Shown piece after piece: positions 24,829-33,632 of a stretch of 64,000 bases of DNA. The position numbers and the translations under genes are program-made. Each line of letters begins with the position of its first letter. Positions within the stretch are counted from its first letter, which is position 1. The notes beneath the pieces were generated by a model. The model was given only the letters and a program-made list of their open reading frames with translations. It had not been told where the DNA came from and did not search any database. Location of the stretch: contig NZ_FNBZ01000003.1 in assembly GCF_900102525.1 (NCBI RefSeq), positions 248,001 through 312,000 on the forward strand. Reading direction: 5' to 3'. The DNA comes from Allobosea robiniae. GTDB lineage: Bacteria > Pseudomonadota > Alphaproteobacteria > Rhizobiales > Beijerinckiaceae.

Positions 24829-25788
24829 ATGGCCGGCTACGTTCTCAAGCGACTGCTGTCCATCGCCCTGACGATGGCGGTCATGTCCGTCCTCATCTTC
24901 TGGATCACGCAGGTCATGCCGGGCAACGTCGCCTACATGATCCTGGGTGATTTTGCCTCGCCCCAGGACGTGGCGACGCTGGAGGCCAAGCTCGGCCTGA
25001 ACGACCCGGCTTACGTCCAGTATCTGCGCTGGGCGACGGGATTGCTTCAGGGCGACCTCGGCCGGTCGCTGGTGATGGATCGTCCGATCGCACCCGTCCT
25101 CTGGGATGCGGTCGGCAAGTCGGCGATCCTCGCAGGCATCTCGATTGGCCTGGTCGCGCTTCTCGGCATCTCGCTGGGCGTCTATGCCGGCGTCCGGCAC
25201 GGCCGGATCTCGGATCACATCGTCTCCGTCGCGACCTATATCAACATCGCCATCCCGGAATTTCTCTGGGCGATCGTCATCGTCATGCTGTTCGCCGGCT
25301 ACCTCAACTGGTTCCCGGCCACGGGGTACAGCGACCTGTCGAGCGGCTTCGCTTCCTGGGCCCGCCATCTGATCCTGCCGGTATTCACGCTGGTCACCGG
25401 CCTGATCGCGCACATCTCGCGGCTCACGCGCTCGAGCATGATCGACACGATGCAGACCCAGTATGTCCGCGCGGCCCGCGCCCGCGGACTGCCGGAGAAG
25501 CTGGTCATCCGGCGCCACGCCCTGCCTAACGCCCTTCTCCCGACGATCACCATCCTGGCGATCGACGTCGGCATCATGATGGGCGGCATCGTCGTGGTCG
25601 AGACGATCTTCTCCTATCCCGGTCTCGGGCGGCTTCTCATGTTCGCGATCCAGAACATGGACGTGCCGCTCCTGCAGGCCTGCATGATGGTGATCACCTT
25701 CGTCTACGCGGCGGCGAACCTGATCGCCGACCTGCTCTACGCATTCCTGAACCCCAAGGTCCGATATGGCCGAAGCAGCAGCGAATAG
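24829..25788 (+). CDS. Dipeptide-type ABC transporter permease (DppB-like)
   Basis: A 319-residue permease. The first helix, LLSIALTMAVMSVLIFWITQVMPG, is followed by the long periplasmic segment and YVQYLRWATGLLQGDLGRSL, which are typical of DppB. The coupling loop is YVRAARARGLPEKLVIRRHALPNALLP. It overlaps the next gene by 23 bases, so the two subunits are co-translated. Confidence 0.9.
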   Translation: MAGYVLKRLLSIALTMAVMSVLIFWITQVMPGNVAYMILGDFASPQDVATLEAKLGLNDPAYVQYLRWATGLLQGDLGRSLVMDRPIAPVLWDAVGKSAILAGISIGLVALLGISLGVYAGVRHGRISDHIVSVATYINIAIPEFLWAIVIVMLFAGYLNWFPATGYSDLSSGFASWARHLILPVFTLVTGLIAHISRLTRSSMIDTMQTQYVRAARARGLPEKLVIRRHALPNALLPTITILAIDVGIMMGGIVVVETIFSYPGLGRLLMFAIQNMDVPLLQACMMVITFVYAAANLIADLLYAFLNPKVRYGRSSSE

Positions 25789-26623
25789 TCGGCCCCAGCA
25801 CCGGCGCGCGCCCCTTCCAGCATCGCTGATCTGGGGCGGCGTTCTCCTGACCGTGATCCTCGCTCTCGCGATCGCAGGCCCCTCCCTCTCGCCCTACGAC
25901 CTCGACGCGCTCCAGCTCGACATGCGGCTGATGCCGCCGAGCGCCGTCCATTGGCTTGGAACCGATGAATTCGGCCGGGACGTGCTCAGCCGCGTGCTCA
26001 ACGGTGCCCAAAGTTCCCTGTTGATGGGCTTCGGCGCGACCGCGGTCAGCCTCCTCTTCGGTGTCCCGCTCGGGCTGGTCGCCGGCTATTATCGCGGCTG
26101 GGCCGACGAGGCCATCATGCGCGCCGTCGACGTCATGATCTCCCTACCGCCGATCATTCTCGGACTTCTCATCCTGTCGGTCACGTCGCCGAGTCTCTGG
26201 AAGACCGTGCTGGCCGTCGGCTTCGTCTACATCCCGATCATCACACGGCTCACCCGGGGTATCACCCTCGAGGTCGCGAGCGAGGAGTATATCCAGGCTG
26301 CCCGCGCGCGGGTCGAGGGCGGCTGGTACATCCTCTTCCACGAAATCCTGCCGAATGCCTGGCCCCCGATCATCGTCGAGTCCGCGCTCAGGGTTACCTT
26401 CGCGATGCTGCTGGCGGCGGCCCTGAGCTTCCTCGGCCTCGGGGTGCAGCCGCCGGCCTCCGACTGGGGCCTGATGATCGCCGAGGCCCGGCCGTTCATC
26501 AATTCTGCCCCCTGGATCGCATGTTCGGCTGGCGCGGCCCTCTGTGTGACCGTGATCGCGATCAACCTCGTCGGCGACGGCCTTCGCGAAGCGCTCGATC
26601 CCCGGCTGGCGCGGAGGCGGTGA
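25766..26623 (+). CDS. Dipeptide-type ABC transporter permease (DppC-like)
   Basis: A 285-residue permease. An N-terminal helix (LIWGGVLLTVILALAIAGP) precedes WLGTDEFGRDVLSRVLNGAQ, the DppC-specific motif. The coupling loop is EEYIQAARARVEGGWYILFHEILPN. Its stop overlaps the start of the ATPase gene (TGATG). Together with DppB it forms the membrane channel. Confidence 0.9.
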   Translation: MAEAAANSRPQHRRAPLPASLIWGGVLLTVILALAIAGPSLSPYDLDALQLDMRLMPPSAVHWLGTDEFGRDVLSRVLNGAQSSLLMGFGATAVSLLFGVPLGLVAGYYRGWADEAIMRAVDVMISLPPIILGLLILSVTSPSLWKTVLAVGFVYIPIITRLTRGITLEVASEEYIQAARARVEGGWYILFHEILPNAWPPIIVESALRVTFAMLLAAALSFLGLGVQPPASDWGLMIAEARPFINSAPWIACSAGAALCVTVIAINLVGDGLREALDPRLARRR

Positions 26624-28503
26624 TGACTGACCATGTCCTGAAGGTCGAAGACCTTTCCGTCAGCTTTCCTCAGTCCGGCGGCCGGGCGCGCATTCTGCAC
26701 AATGTCGACTTCGCCCTGGAGCGGGGAACGGTGCTCGGCATCGTCGGGGAGTCCGGTTCCGGCAAGAGCACGGCCGCGCTGGCTGTTCTCGGCCTGCTGG
26801 ACAACGGCGGCAGCATCGATAGCGGCCGCGTCGTCATCGATGGCGAGGATCTCTACGCCAAAAGCGCCGAGGAGCGTCGCCAGTTGCGCGGCGGCAAGAT
26901 CAGCATCGTCTTCCAGGATCCCTTCACCACGCTCAACCCGGCCATCAGGGTTGGCCGGCAGATCGCCGAGCCCCTGGTGATGCATCGTGGAATGACCGAG
27001 GCGGAAGCCCGGGCTGAGACGCTTCGGTTGCTGAAGGAAGTGGGGATTCCTGACCCCGAACGGATGGCTGCGAGCTATCCGCACCAGCTATCGGGCGGAA
27101 TGAAGCAGCGTGCATTGATCGCGAGCGCGCTCGCCTGCGATCCCGATGTGCTCATCCTCGACGAGCCCACAACCGCCCTGGACGTGACCATCGAGGCGCA
27201 GATCCTCGATCTCCTCGACAGCCTGCGCATCACGCGCTCGTTGTCGATGCTGTTCATCAGCCACAATCTGGGGGTCGTCTCCCGGATCTGCGACGAGATC
27301 TGCGTGCTCTATGCCGGCCGCGTCGTCGAATATGGCAAGAGCGCTTCCATCCTGACGGAGCCGCGGCACCCCTACACGAAGGGGCTTCTCGCATCGCTTC
27401 CCAAGATGTCGCGCGAGCGCCACCGGCTCCAGCCGATCCCCGGCCGCCTGCCGGACGTCAGGAAACCATTGAGCGGTTGTGTCTTCGCGCCCCGGTGTCA
27501 CTTCGCCGAGCCGCGCTGCCAGACCACGCCCCCTGCGATCACACCTATCGGCGAGGATGTGGCGGCAGCCTGCTGGCGCGCGAGTGAGCTCGCAAGAACG
27601 CCATGGCGCATCGAGAGTAGCGAGACGATCCCGCGTCGCGTCGACGCCGGCGACGGGAAGCCGATCGTCGTGGCACGCGATGTCGAGCGCACGTTCGAGG
27701 CCGGCGGCGCCATGGACGGGATATCGTTTTCGCTCGACGGCTGGGTACCGAGGGTCAGCTTCGGCCGGAAGGTGGTCCGGGCGGTCGACAAGGTCTCGCT
27801 CACCATCCATGAAGGCGAGATCGTCGGGCTCGTCGGCGAAAGCGGCTCCGGCAAGACGACGCTCGGGCGCTGCCTGATCGACCTGATCTCGCCCACCTCG
27901 GGTGAAGTCGCGATCGATGGGGCCCAGCTGTTGAATGCCAGCCGCTCCGAGAAGCGCGACCTGCTCAAGCGGGCGCAGATCATCTTCCAGAATCCGGATT
28001 CCTCGCTGAACCCACGCAAGTCGATCGGAGAAACGCTCGAACGACCTCTGGAGCTTGTCGGGCTCGGTCGCGAGGAACGCCAAAGGCGCGTCGCGGAGCT
28101 GCTCGACCTCGTTCGCCTGGATGCCAGCTACGCCGAACGCTACCCGCACCAGATGAGCGGCGGCGAGAAGCAGCGCGTCGGCATTGCCAGGGCCCTATCC
28201 ACGAATCCCCGCTTCATCGTCTGCGACGAAGCGGTTTCGGCGCTCGACGTCTCCGTGCAGGCCTCGATCCTCAATCTGCTTCTCGACCTGCGAGAGCAGT
28301 TCAAGCTGGCCTATCTCTTCATCACGCACGACCTCTCGGTCGTTTCCTACATCGCGGATCGGATCTGCGTGATGCGCAATGGGACGATCGTCGAGGTAGG
28401 CAGCACCGAGGCCATCATCGACAGGCCGCAGCACCCCTACACCAAGGCGTTGCTGGCGGCCGTGCCCAAGGTTCCCGAGCTGCGCGCGAACCTGGACCGT
28501 TAG
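26623..28503 (+). CDS. Fused dipeptide-type ABC transporter ATPases (DppD-DppF)
   Basis: A 626-residue protein carrying two complete ATPase domains. The first has Walker [25 protein letters not shown] and [10 protein letters not shown]. It ends in the oligopeptide-specific Cys region GCVFAPRCHFAEPRCQTTPP, which may hold an iron-sulfur cluster in relatives. The second, from about residue 350, has GESGSGKTTLGR, MSGGEKQRVGIARAL and CDEAVSALD. All catalytic residues appear intact. Fusion of the D and F subunits is frequent in this order. The ATG at 26623 overlaps the permease stop. Confidence 0.9.
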   Translation: MTDHVLKVEDLSVSFPQSGGRARILHNVDFALERGTVLGIVGESGSGKSTAALAVLGLLDNGGSIDSGRVVIDGEDLYAKSAEERRQLRGGKISIVFQDPFTTLNPAIRVGRQIAEPLVMHRGMTEAEARAETLRLLKEVGIPDPERMAASYPHQLSGGMKQRALIASALACDPDVLILDEPTTALDVTIEAQILDLLDSLRITRSLSMLFISHNLGVVSRICDEICVLYAGRVVEYGKSASILTEPRHPYTKGLLASLPKMSRERHRLQPIPGRLPDVRKPLSGCVFAPRCHFAEPRCQTTPPAITPIGEDVAAACWRASELARTPWRIESSETIPRRVDAGDGKPIVVARDVERTFEAGGAMDGISFSLDGWVPRVSFGRKVVRAVDKVSLTIHEGEIVGLVGESGSGKTTLGRCLIDLISPTSGEVAIDGAQLLNASRSEKRDLLKRAQIIFQNPDSSLNPRKSIGETLERPLELVGLGREERQRRVAELLDLVRLDASYAERYPHQMSGGEKQRVGIARALSTNPRFIVCDEAVSALDVSVQASILNLLLDLREQFKLAYLFITHDLSVVSYIADRICVMRNGTIVEVGSTEAIIDRPQHPYTKALLAAVPKVPELRANLDR

Positions 28504-28516
28504 GGATCGGATTGCC

Positions 28517-29113
28517 ATGACCAACAGCGCGATCAGCTATCGCTACCTGCCGCGGGCCGCCTGCACGGTCGAGCCCTGGAAGAACGGGCTGGGCTCGACG
28601 GACATCATCGCCGAGGAGCGGATCGGCAACGTAGCGGGAGAGGGCTGGGAGGGGCTGGTCTGGCGTCTCGCCGCAACCGAGATACCGACTGCTTTGCCGT
28701 TCTCCGACCATAGCGGCTACGAACGCCACCAGGTCGTAATCGAAGGCGAAGGCCTTTATCTCGATACGCCTTCCGGCACCATCGACCTATCGACGCCGCT
28801 GAAACCCGTTCGATACGGTGGCGAACTCAAGATCATCAGCCGACCGGAAAAAGGGGCCGTCAAAGTCTTGAATTTGATGCTCGATCGAAGCTTGGCGACA
28901 GGAGAAATGGCAGTCCTCACGGCTGAGGCTGATAGCGAGTTTCCGGCAGGAACGCATCTCGTATCGGCCGTCGCGGGTAATGCTCGTGCGCTGGTTCAAG
29001 GCGTTGAAATCGACATTGTGGAAGGCGATACCGTCGCCCTTGAGATTGAATCAGCTGTATCGATAGTCATCAGATCGGGCTCTGCTGTGGTCTCCTCAAT
29101 TTATCGGACATGA
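28517..29113 (+). CDS. HutD-family (Ves) protein
   Basis: A 198-residue bicupin-type protein with the HutD signature EPWKNGLGSTDIIAEE near the N-terminus, WRLAATEIPTALPFSDHSGYERHQVVIEGEG, and a C-terminal small-residue-rich barrel. HutD is often encoded with histidine-utilisation genes and has been proposed to bind formylglutamate or regulate hut flux; its biochemical role is not settled. Its place 14 bases after the ATPase gene, in an operon that opens with a formylglutamate amidohydrolase, supports a shared ligand. Codon use becomes less GC-biased toward its 3' end. Confidence 0.85.
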   Translation: MTNSAISYRYLPRAACTVEPWKNGLGSTDIIAEERIGNVAGEGWEGLVWRLAATEIPTALPFSDHSGYERHQVVIEGEGLYLDTPSGTIDLSTPLKPVRYGGELKIISRPEKGAVKVLNLMLDRSLATGEMAVLTAEADSEFPAGTHLVSAVAGNARALVQGVEIDIVEGDTVALEIESAVSIVIRSGSAVVSSIYRT

Positions 29114-29225
29114 AGATCGGCGCCTGCGTTTCACGTTCATGAGGGCGGGTGTCGTCTGCTGATGCTGCACTTCGGGATAGCTGAAATTGAACTTCTAAAA
29201 ATAGACAGCCCGAAACCGGACACCG

Positions 29226-30779
29226 TTACTCTGGCAGTCCGGCCAGGAGCAATGCCTCACCGAGAGCCTCTGCAAGCGCGGGAGCGCAGTTCACCCCCGC
29301 GAACTGGCGGCTGAAGCGAAACGTCGGATGGAGTTCGAGCACCCGTGCCGCTGCGCATTTGGCGTCTTCCAGCCGGCCGAGCTTGGCCAGCGCCGCCGCC
29401 AGTTGCACATAGGTGATGCTGTGGCCCGGATTGGCATGTACGGATTTGTAGGCAGCGCTGCAGGCTTCCTTGTAGCGACCGCGCAGCAAATGGCTCATCG
29501 CCTGCGCATCAAAGGCGGCGAAGGCCCATGGATCGAACGGACTGAGCCGCATGCCTCGCTCGCTCCAGACGATGGCCTGTTCCGCTTCCCCGCCCCATCC
29601 GAGCATCACGCTGCCCAGGATATAGGTGAGTGCCGATGACGAGCTGATCGCGAGCGCGGCTTCGAACGCGGTGAAAGCGGCCCCACGATCATGACCGTCC
29701 ATGCCGATCGAAAACCCGGCGAGGGTCAGCGCGGTCGCATCATCCTGGCCATGGATGAGCGCAAGACGGGCATGGTGGATCGAGGCAGCGCGGCTGGCTT
29801 CCTGCCAGCCGGCGCGCAGGAAGAGACAATGGTGGCACATCGCGGCGTTGCCGTACGCCAAGGCATAACCAGGATCGAGCTGGATTGCTCGTTCGAGCAG
29901 GCCAAGAGCGCTGATCACCCGCTCGGGCATGCCTGAATCGACATCGGGCTGAGCTCGCAACACAAGATCATAGGCATCGAGGCTGTCGGGACGTTTGCGC
30001 TTGACCCGATCCATTTCGGCGCGCCGGATGCTCGGCGCGATCGCCCCCACGGCCGACAGCGCAATCTCATCCTGAAGCTCAAAGATATCGTCGGAGGCAC
30101 GGTCGTAGCGCTCGGCCCAGACATGGGCACCGGTCGAGGCGTCAATCATCTGAACGTTGACGCGGATGTTGCTGCCGCTCTTGCGCACGCTGCCTTCGAG
30201 CACATAGCGCACGCCAAGCTCCCGGCCAATTTGCTTCACGTCGAGCACACGCTCTCTGTAGGGGGCCGTCGAGTGGCGCGCGATGACGAACAGTCCCTTG
30301 ATGCGCGCCAGGCCGGTGACGATGTCGTCGACCATCCCCTCGGCAACGTAGTCCTGCGCCCGGTCGCCGTTCAAACTGGAGAAAGGCAACACCGCGATCG
30401 AGGGCCTGTCCGGCAACGCCAGCTGAGTTGATGCGGCAGCCGCGGTTGCTGCGTCTGGATCATCGATAGCGACAGCGGGTCCGATATAGCGATAGCCGCG
30501 TCGGGGAAGGGTCTCGATCCAAGAGGCGCTGCCACCCCGCTCGTCGAGCATACGCCGTATCGCGGCGATCTGAACCGTAAGGTTGCTGTCCTCGATCGCC
30601 TGCGCAGGCCAAGCCTTCTCGAACAGGGCCTCCTTGGCCACCGGCTTGCCCTCGCGTTCCACCAGCAGCGCGAGCAGTGCTATCGCGCGCCGGCCGAGCG
30701 CAACCGGCTCAGCGCCGCGGAACAGGATTCCAGCACTGGCGTCGAGGCGGTATGGGCCGAATGCGAAGATTCTCGCCAT
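29226..30779 (-). CDS. Winged-helix (CadC/OmpR-type) regulator with TPR repeats
   Basis: A 517-residue soluble regulator. Residues 1-95 form a trans_reg_C winged helix, including EDSNLTVQIAAIRRMLDE and LPRRGYRYIGP. A middle domain of about 160 residues begins SIAVLPFSSLNGDRAQDYVAEGMVDDI, a pattern shared with many adenylate cyclase/TPR proteins. TPR-like repeats follow to the C-terminus. No membrane helix is seen, so it is probably a cytoplasmic ligand or protein sensor. It is divergent from the cupin gene 30905-31366, the most likely target; the gap is 125 bases. Confidence 0.85.
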   Translation of the reverse strand: MARIFAFGPYRLDASAGILFRGAEPVALGRRAIALLALLVEREGKPVAKEALFEKAWPAQAIEDSNLTVQIAAIRRMLDERGGSASWIETLPRRGYRYIGPAVAIDDPDAATAAAASTQLALPDRPSIAVLPFSSLNGDRAQDYVAEGMVDDIVTGLARIKGLFVIARHSTAPYRERVLDVKQIGRELGVRYVLEGSVRKSGSNIRVNVQMIDASTGAHVWAERYDRASDDIFELQDEIALSAVGAIAPSIRRAEMDRVKRKRPDSLDAYDLVLRAQPDVDSGMPERVISALGLLERAIQLDPGYALAYGNAAMCHHCLFLRAGWQEASRAASIHHARLALIHGQDDATALTLAGFSIGMDGHDRGAAFTAFEAALAISSSSALTYILGSVMLGWGGEAEQAIVWSERGMRLSPFDPWAFAAFDAQAMSHLLRGRYKEACSAAYKSVHANPGHSITYVQLAAALAKLGRLEDAKCAAARVLELHPTFRFSRQFAGVNCAPALAEALGEALLLAGLPE

Positions 30780-30904
30780 GAGCGAAGATGGGACCGGTTG
30801 CGAATTTTTCGCAATGATTTCGGAACGGTTTCACGACTCGCCGATATGACGAGGAGATATTGCGCGGTGCCTGCACATTAGAACCCCAGCCGATGGAGGA
30901 TCAT

Positions 30905-31366
30905 ATGAGCGCTGCACCGGTCATTCGTAGGCCCGAGCAGAACAACGGCGTCATGCTGCGAGGCTATCCGATGACATTCCTCGTCACTGGTGAGGATACG
31001 AGGCACACGAGCATGTTCGATTGGACGATTCCGCCGGGGTTCGCTACCGGCCTGCATGTCCACCGCGTCCAGGAAGAAACATTCTACCTCCTCGACGGCG
31101 AATGCGCCTGGCATGTCGGCGATGAAGTCATCCATGCGCGGCCCGGCACCTTCCTCTTCATCCCGCCAGGCGTGCCGCACAACATCACCAATGTCAGCGT
31201 GAGCCCGGCGCGCGTGCTGATGACCGTTTCGCCGCCAGGCCATGAACGCTATTTCGAGGAGCTCGCGCAACTTGCAGCACGCGGGGCTCCCGATCCAAAC
31301 GTTCTCGCCGATCTGCGGGGCCGCTATGACACGGATCAGCTCTCGACTTTAACCACGCGGTCCTAG
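30905..31366 (+). CDS. Cupin-domain protein
   Basis: A 153-residue single-domain cupin. Motif 1 reads PPGFATGLHVHRVQEETFYLLDGE, with His, His and Glu as metal ligands. Motif 2 reads GTFLFIPPGVPHNITN, with the final His. It therefore looks metal-competent and may be a quercetinase/dioxygenase-like or ligand-binding protein; the substrate is unknown. The start ATG at 30905 has GGAGGATC at ideal spacing. The divergent winged-helix/TPR regulator probably controls it. Confidence 0.85.
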   Translation: MSAAPVIRRPEQNNGVMLRGYPMTFLVTGEDTRHTSMFDWTIPPGFATGLHVHRVQEETFYLLDGECAWHVGDEVIHARPGTFLFIPPGVPHNITNVSVSPARVLMTVSPPGHERYFEELAQLAARGAPDPNVLADLRGRYDTDQLSTLTTRS

Positions 31367-31531
31367 ATCGCGGCTCGGTTGCACAGCGCCGAAAGCTGAC
31401 GCTGGCAATCTGCCACGGAGCGGATATTCAGCTGGACGTGAAGGTGGGAGAGCCTTCGCATCGTGCCCGCTTTCAGCTGGAGATTGCCTCGTGCATTCGG
31501 CCCAGGTCGCGGAGAGCGAATGGGCGGCAGA

Positions 31532-32023
31532 TCAGATCTGATCGAGCCCGCGGTAGCGCGCGAAGATGTTCTGCCGGCCGGCTGAGAAGATGACGACCTC
31601 GTAACTGTCGGGCGCCTGCCCGTGCACCTCCATGCCGGGCGAACCGACGGGCATGCCCGCGACGGCAAGGCCGGTCGCCTTCGGGCGTTCGGCCAGCAGG
31701 CGCTTGATCGCTTCGGCCGGGACATGACCCTCGACGACATAGCCGCCGATCTCCGCGGTATGGCAGGAGGCGAGAGCATCGGGCACGCCGAGCCGGGTCT
31801 TGAGCGGCGCAACATCCGCGACCTCGATCACCTCGACCGGAAAGCCGGCGGTCCTCACATGCGCGACCCAGTTGCCGCAGCAACCGCAATTCGGGTCGCG
31901 CGTCACGGTCATCTTCGGCAATGCCTCGGCAGCGACCGCGGGGAGCCACAGCATGAGGCCGGCGGTTGTCGGCGCGAGGCCGAGCATCAGCGCGCGGCGG
32001 GATGGCAGAAATGCGTTGGTCAT
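31532..32023 (-). CDS. DUF411 metal-binding protein
   Basis: A 163-residue exported protein with N-terminal SRRALMLGLAPTTAGLMLWLPAVAA, a possible Tat or Sec signal. The DUF411 motifs are DPNCGCCGNWVAHVRTAGF near residue 42, then ASCHTAEIGGYVVEGHVPAEAI and GMPVGSPGME. The family is found in copper and silver resistance loci, and the Cys-x-Cys-Cys motif probably binds metal. It lies downstream of a hairpin terminator from the main copper operon and may be transcribed by readthrough or from its own start in the 160-base gap. Confidence 0.88.
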   Translation of the reverse strand: MTNAFLPSRRALMLGLAPTTAGLMLWLPAVAAEALPKMTVTRDPNCGCCGNWVAHVRTAGFPVEVIEVADVAPLKTRLGVPDALASCHTAEIGGYVVEGHVPAEAIKRLLAERPKATGLAVAGMPVGSPGMEVHGQAPDSYEVVIFSAGRQNIFARYRGLDQI

Positions 32024-32150
32024 GACGATCTCTCTTCTTCGACGTCCAATTCTACCACTGCGGCCTCATTCGTGACGCCTGCGCTCTCGATCGCGGCACC
32101 CGTGTCATCGAGCATCCTTTGGCGTCGCCCCGTTCGCAGCCGCAGGCGAG

Positions 32151-32177
32151 GAGGACCGGCCGCGAAGGCCGGCCCTC
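32151..32177 (-). terminator. Hairpin terminator after the HMA protein gene
   Basis: The arms GAGG-A-CCGGCC and GGCCGG-C-CCTC pair around a GCGAA loop, eight bases beyond the leftward stop at 32185. The stem is GC-rich with single-base bulges. No T-tract follows, so Rho-dependent or partial termination is possible. Confidence 0.55.
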
Positions 32178-32184
32178 ATTGGCG

Positions 32185-32451
32185 TCAGCTGACCGGCTCC
32201 GGGCTCGGCGTGTAGCCGGCTGCGATGACGGCGGCCTTGATCGCGGCATAGTCGTCCGAGCCCAGCACGCTCACGCGCTTGGAGCCGGGGTCGGCAGTCG
32301 CGGCGGTTCCCGGCAATCTGGTCTCGATCGCAGCCTTGATCGTACCGGCGCAGTGGCCGCAGGTCATATCCTCGACCTGAAAGGTTACGGCGTCGCCGGT
32401 CGGCGCGGCCGCCTCGGTTGCGGGCTTCGCGTGCTGTTGGCAGGAGCACAT
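32185..32451 (-). CDS. Heavy-metal-associated (HMA) domain protein, CopZ-like
   Basis: An 88-residue protein whose HMA fold carries the metal site MTCGHCAGTIKAAIE, with the canonical Cys-x-x-Cys, followed by the usual beta-alpha-beta pattern up to IAAGYTPSPEP. An extra N-terminal MCSCQQHA adds two Cys and a His, giving a possible second copper site. The ATG at 32451 is preferred because AAGGATG precedes it; an upstream in-frame ATG would add a basic tail of no apparent role. It is probably a cytoplasmic copper chaperone of the copper operon. Confidence 0.85.
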   Translation of the reverse strand: MCSCQQHAKPATEAAAPTGDAVTFQVEDMTCGHCAGTIKAAIETRLPGTAATADPGSKRVSVLGSDDYAAIKAAVIAAGYTPSPEPVS

Positions 32452-32526
32452 GTCTGCATCATCCTTTCGATGTGGCGATGGCCGGAGCGTGCTCTTTCCC
32501 ATCGTGGGAAGGTCAAGCGGCTTTTG

Positions 32527-32820
32527 CTAGCCACCGCGATCTTTGGCCGAGGGGCTTGGGCTGCACCGGCCCCTGCTGCAGACGATGACGAGAATCTTGT
32601 GCGAAGTGCCAAGGCAATTCGCCCGGTAGGCGATGAGATCGCGCTGCTGCAGAACAGTCTCGATCTGCGGCTCGATGCAGCCGTTGTCGAGCAGGGTTCG
32701 TTGCAGATCGGCATCGGAGGCGAGGGCCGCGGAGCTTGTCACGGCGACCCCCGCGGCGATCGAAACGACCCTGCGAAGGCGGGCGCGTCGAGACCGCCCG
32801 CCGCGCTTGGGTGTCGTCAC
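32527..32820 (-). CDS. Small secreted hypothetical protein in the copper operon
   Basis: A 97-residue protein with an arginine-rich N-terminus and a hydrophobic stretch VVSIAAGVAVTSSAALASD, fitting a signal peptide. The mature part has three cysteines (NGCIEP, ANCLG, VCSRGRC). I do not recognise the family. Its ATG overlaps the upstream CusF-like gene by 4 bases, which supports it being real and co-expressed. A metal- or disulfide-related periplasmic role is plausible but unproven. Confidence 0.6.
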   Translation of the reverse strand: MTTPKRGGRSRRARLRRVVSIAAGVAVTSSAALASDADLQRTLLDNGCIEPQIETVLQQRDLIAYRANCLGTSHKILVIVCSRGRCSPSPSAKDRGG

Positions 32821-33095
32821 TTCGCTTTCTGGAGCTTGGTCACCGTAAGCTGGCCGTTGACGCGGTCGGCGTCGAACTTGACCTTGGTGCCGGCCTTCAG
32901 CCCCTTGAGCATGGCCGGGTCGCCCGCCCGGAACACCATGGTCATGCTGTCCATGTCGAGATTCTTGATCGGGCCGTGGTTGATGGTGAGCTTGCCCTGG
33001 GCCTCGTCGATCTTGGTGACGGTGCCGCTGACCGACTGGGCGGCGGCCGGCAGCGCGGCGACGAGGAAGGCGAGGATGGCGGCGGTTTTCAGCAT
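32817..33095 (-). CDS. CusF-like periplasmic copper-binding protein
   Basis: A 92-residue protein with signal peptide LKTAAILAFLVAALPAAAQ. The small OB-fold domain contains SGTVTKIDEAQGKLTINHGPI and LDMDSMTMVFRAGDPAML, whose Met and His residues are the usual Cu(I) ligands of CusF. The ATG at 33095 is preceded by AAGGAG. In the CusCFBA system CusF hands copper to an efflux pump. Here no RND pump is present, so it more likely serves the multicopper oxidase. Confidence 0.85.
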   Translation of the reverse strand: MLKTAAILAFLVAALPAAAQSVSGTVTKIDEAQGKLTINHGPIKNLDMDSMTMVFRAGDPAMLKGLKAGTKVKFDADRVNGQLTVTKLQKAK

Positions 33096-33121
33096 GGGAT
33101 GCTCCTTTTGGCAGAGGCTGT

Positions 33122-33604
33122 TCACTTGACGATGATCTTGCCGGTCATGCCGGCTTCGCGGTGGCCGGGGATCAGGCAGGAGAAGTCGAACTCGCCCGCC
33201 TTGGTGAAGGCCCAGACGATCTCGCCGGTCTTCTTCGGCGCGAGCCGCTTGGCGTTCGGATCGTCATGTTCCATGTCGGGGTTCTTCTGCATTTCGACGG
33301 CGTGCTTGAGGTTCTCCGCCAGCGTCGCCAGCACGAGTTCGTGGTCGAGCTCGCCATTGTTGCGGAGCTGGAAGCGGATCTGCTCGCCGCGGCGGATTTC
33401 GATCCGATCCGGGATGAAGGACATCTTGCCGTCCCGCTCGGCCATCACGACCTGGACGATGCGGGCCGGCTTCTTCGGATCGCCGGCCTTGCCATAGGCG
33501 GTCTCGTCGCCACGGCCGTGCCCGGCGCCGCCGGGGCCGGCCATCGCTGCGCCGGCCGAGAGGAAGACCGCGATTGCGGCGAGCTTGAAGGCTGCTGAGA
33601 TCAT
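33122..33604 (-). CDS. Cupredoxin-domain copper protein
   Basis: A 160-residue exported protein with signal peptide ISAAFKLAAIAVFLSAGAAMA. It is followed by a plastocyanin-like fold. Blue-copper ligand candidates are the His in NNGELDHELVLA and the Cys, His and Met in FSCLIPGHREAGMTG. A Met/His/Asp-rich loop (HAVEMQKNPDMEHDDPNAKR) resembles copper-loading segments. It lies 27 bases upstream of the CusF-like gene and probably shuttles electrons or copper with the multicopper oxidase. Confidence 0.85.
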   Translation of the reverse strand: MISAAFKLAAIAVFLSAGAAMAGPGGAGHGRGDETAYGKAGDPKKPARIVQVVMAERDGKMSFIPDRIEIRRGEQIRFQLRNNGELDHELVLATLAENLKHAVEMQKNPDMEHDDPNAKRLAPKKTGEIVWAFTKAGEFDFSCLIPGHREAGMTGKIIVK

Positions 33605-33632
33605 GAGGCTCTCCTGATCGGGGAACGGCGTG

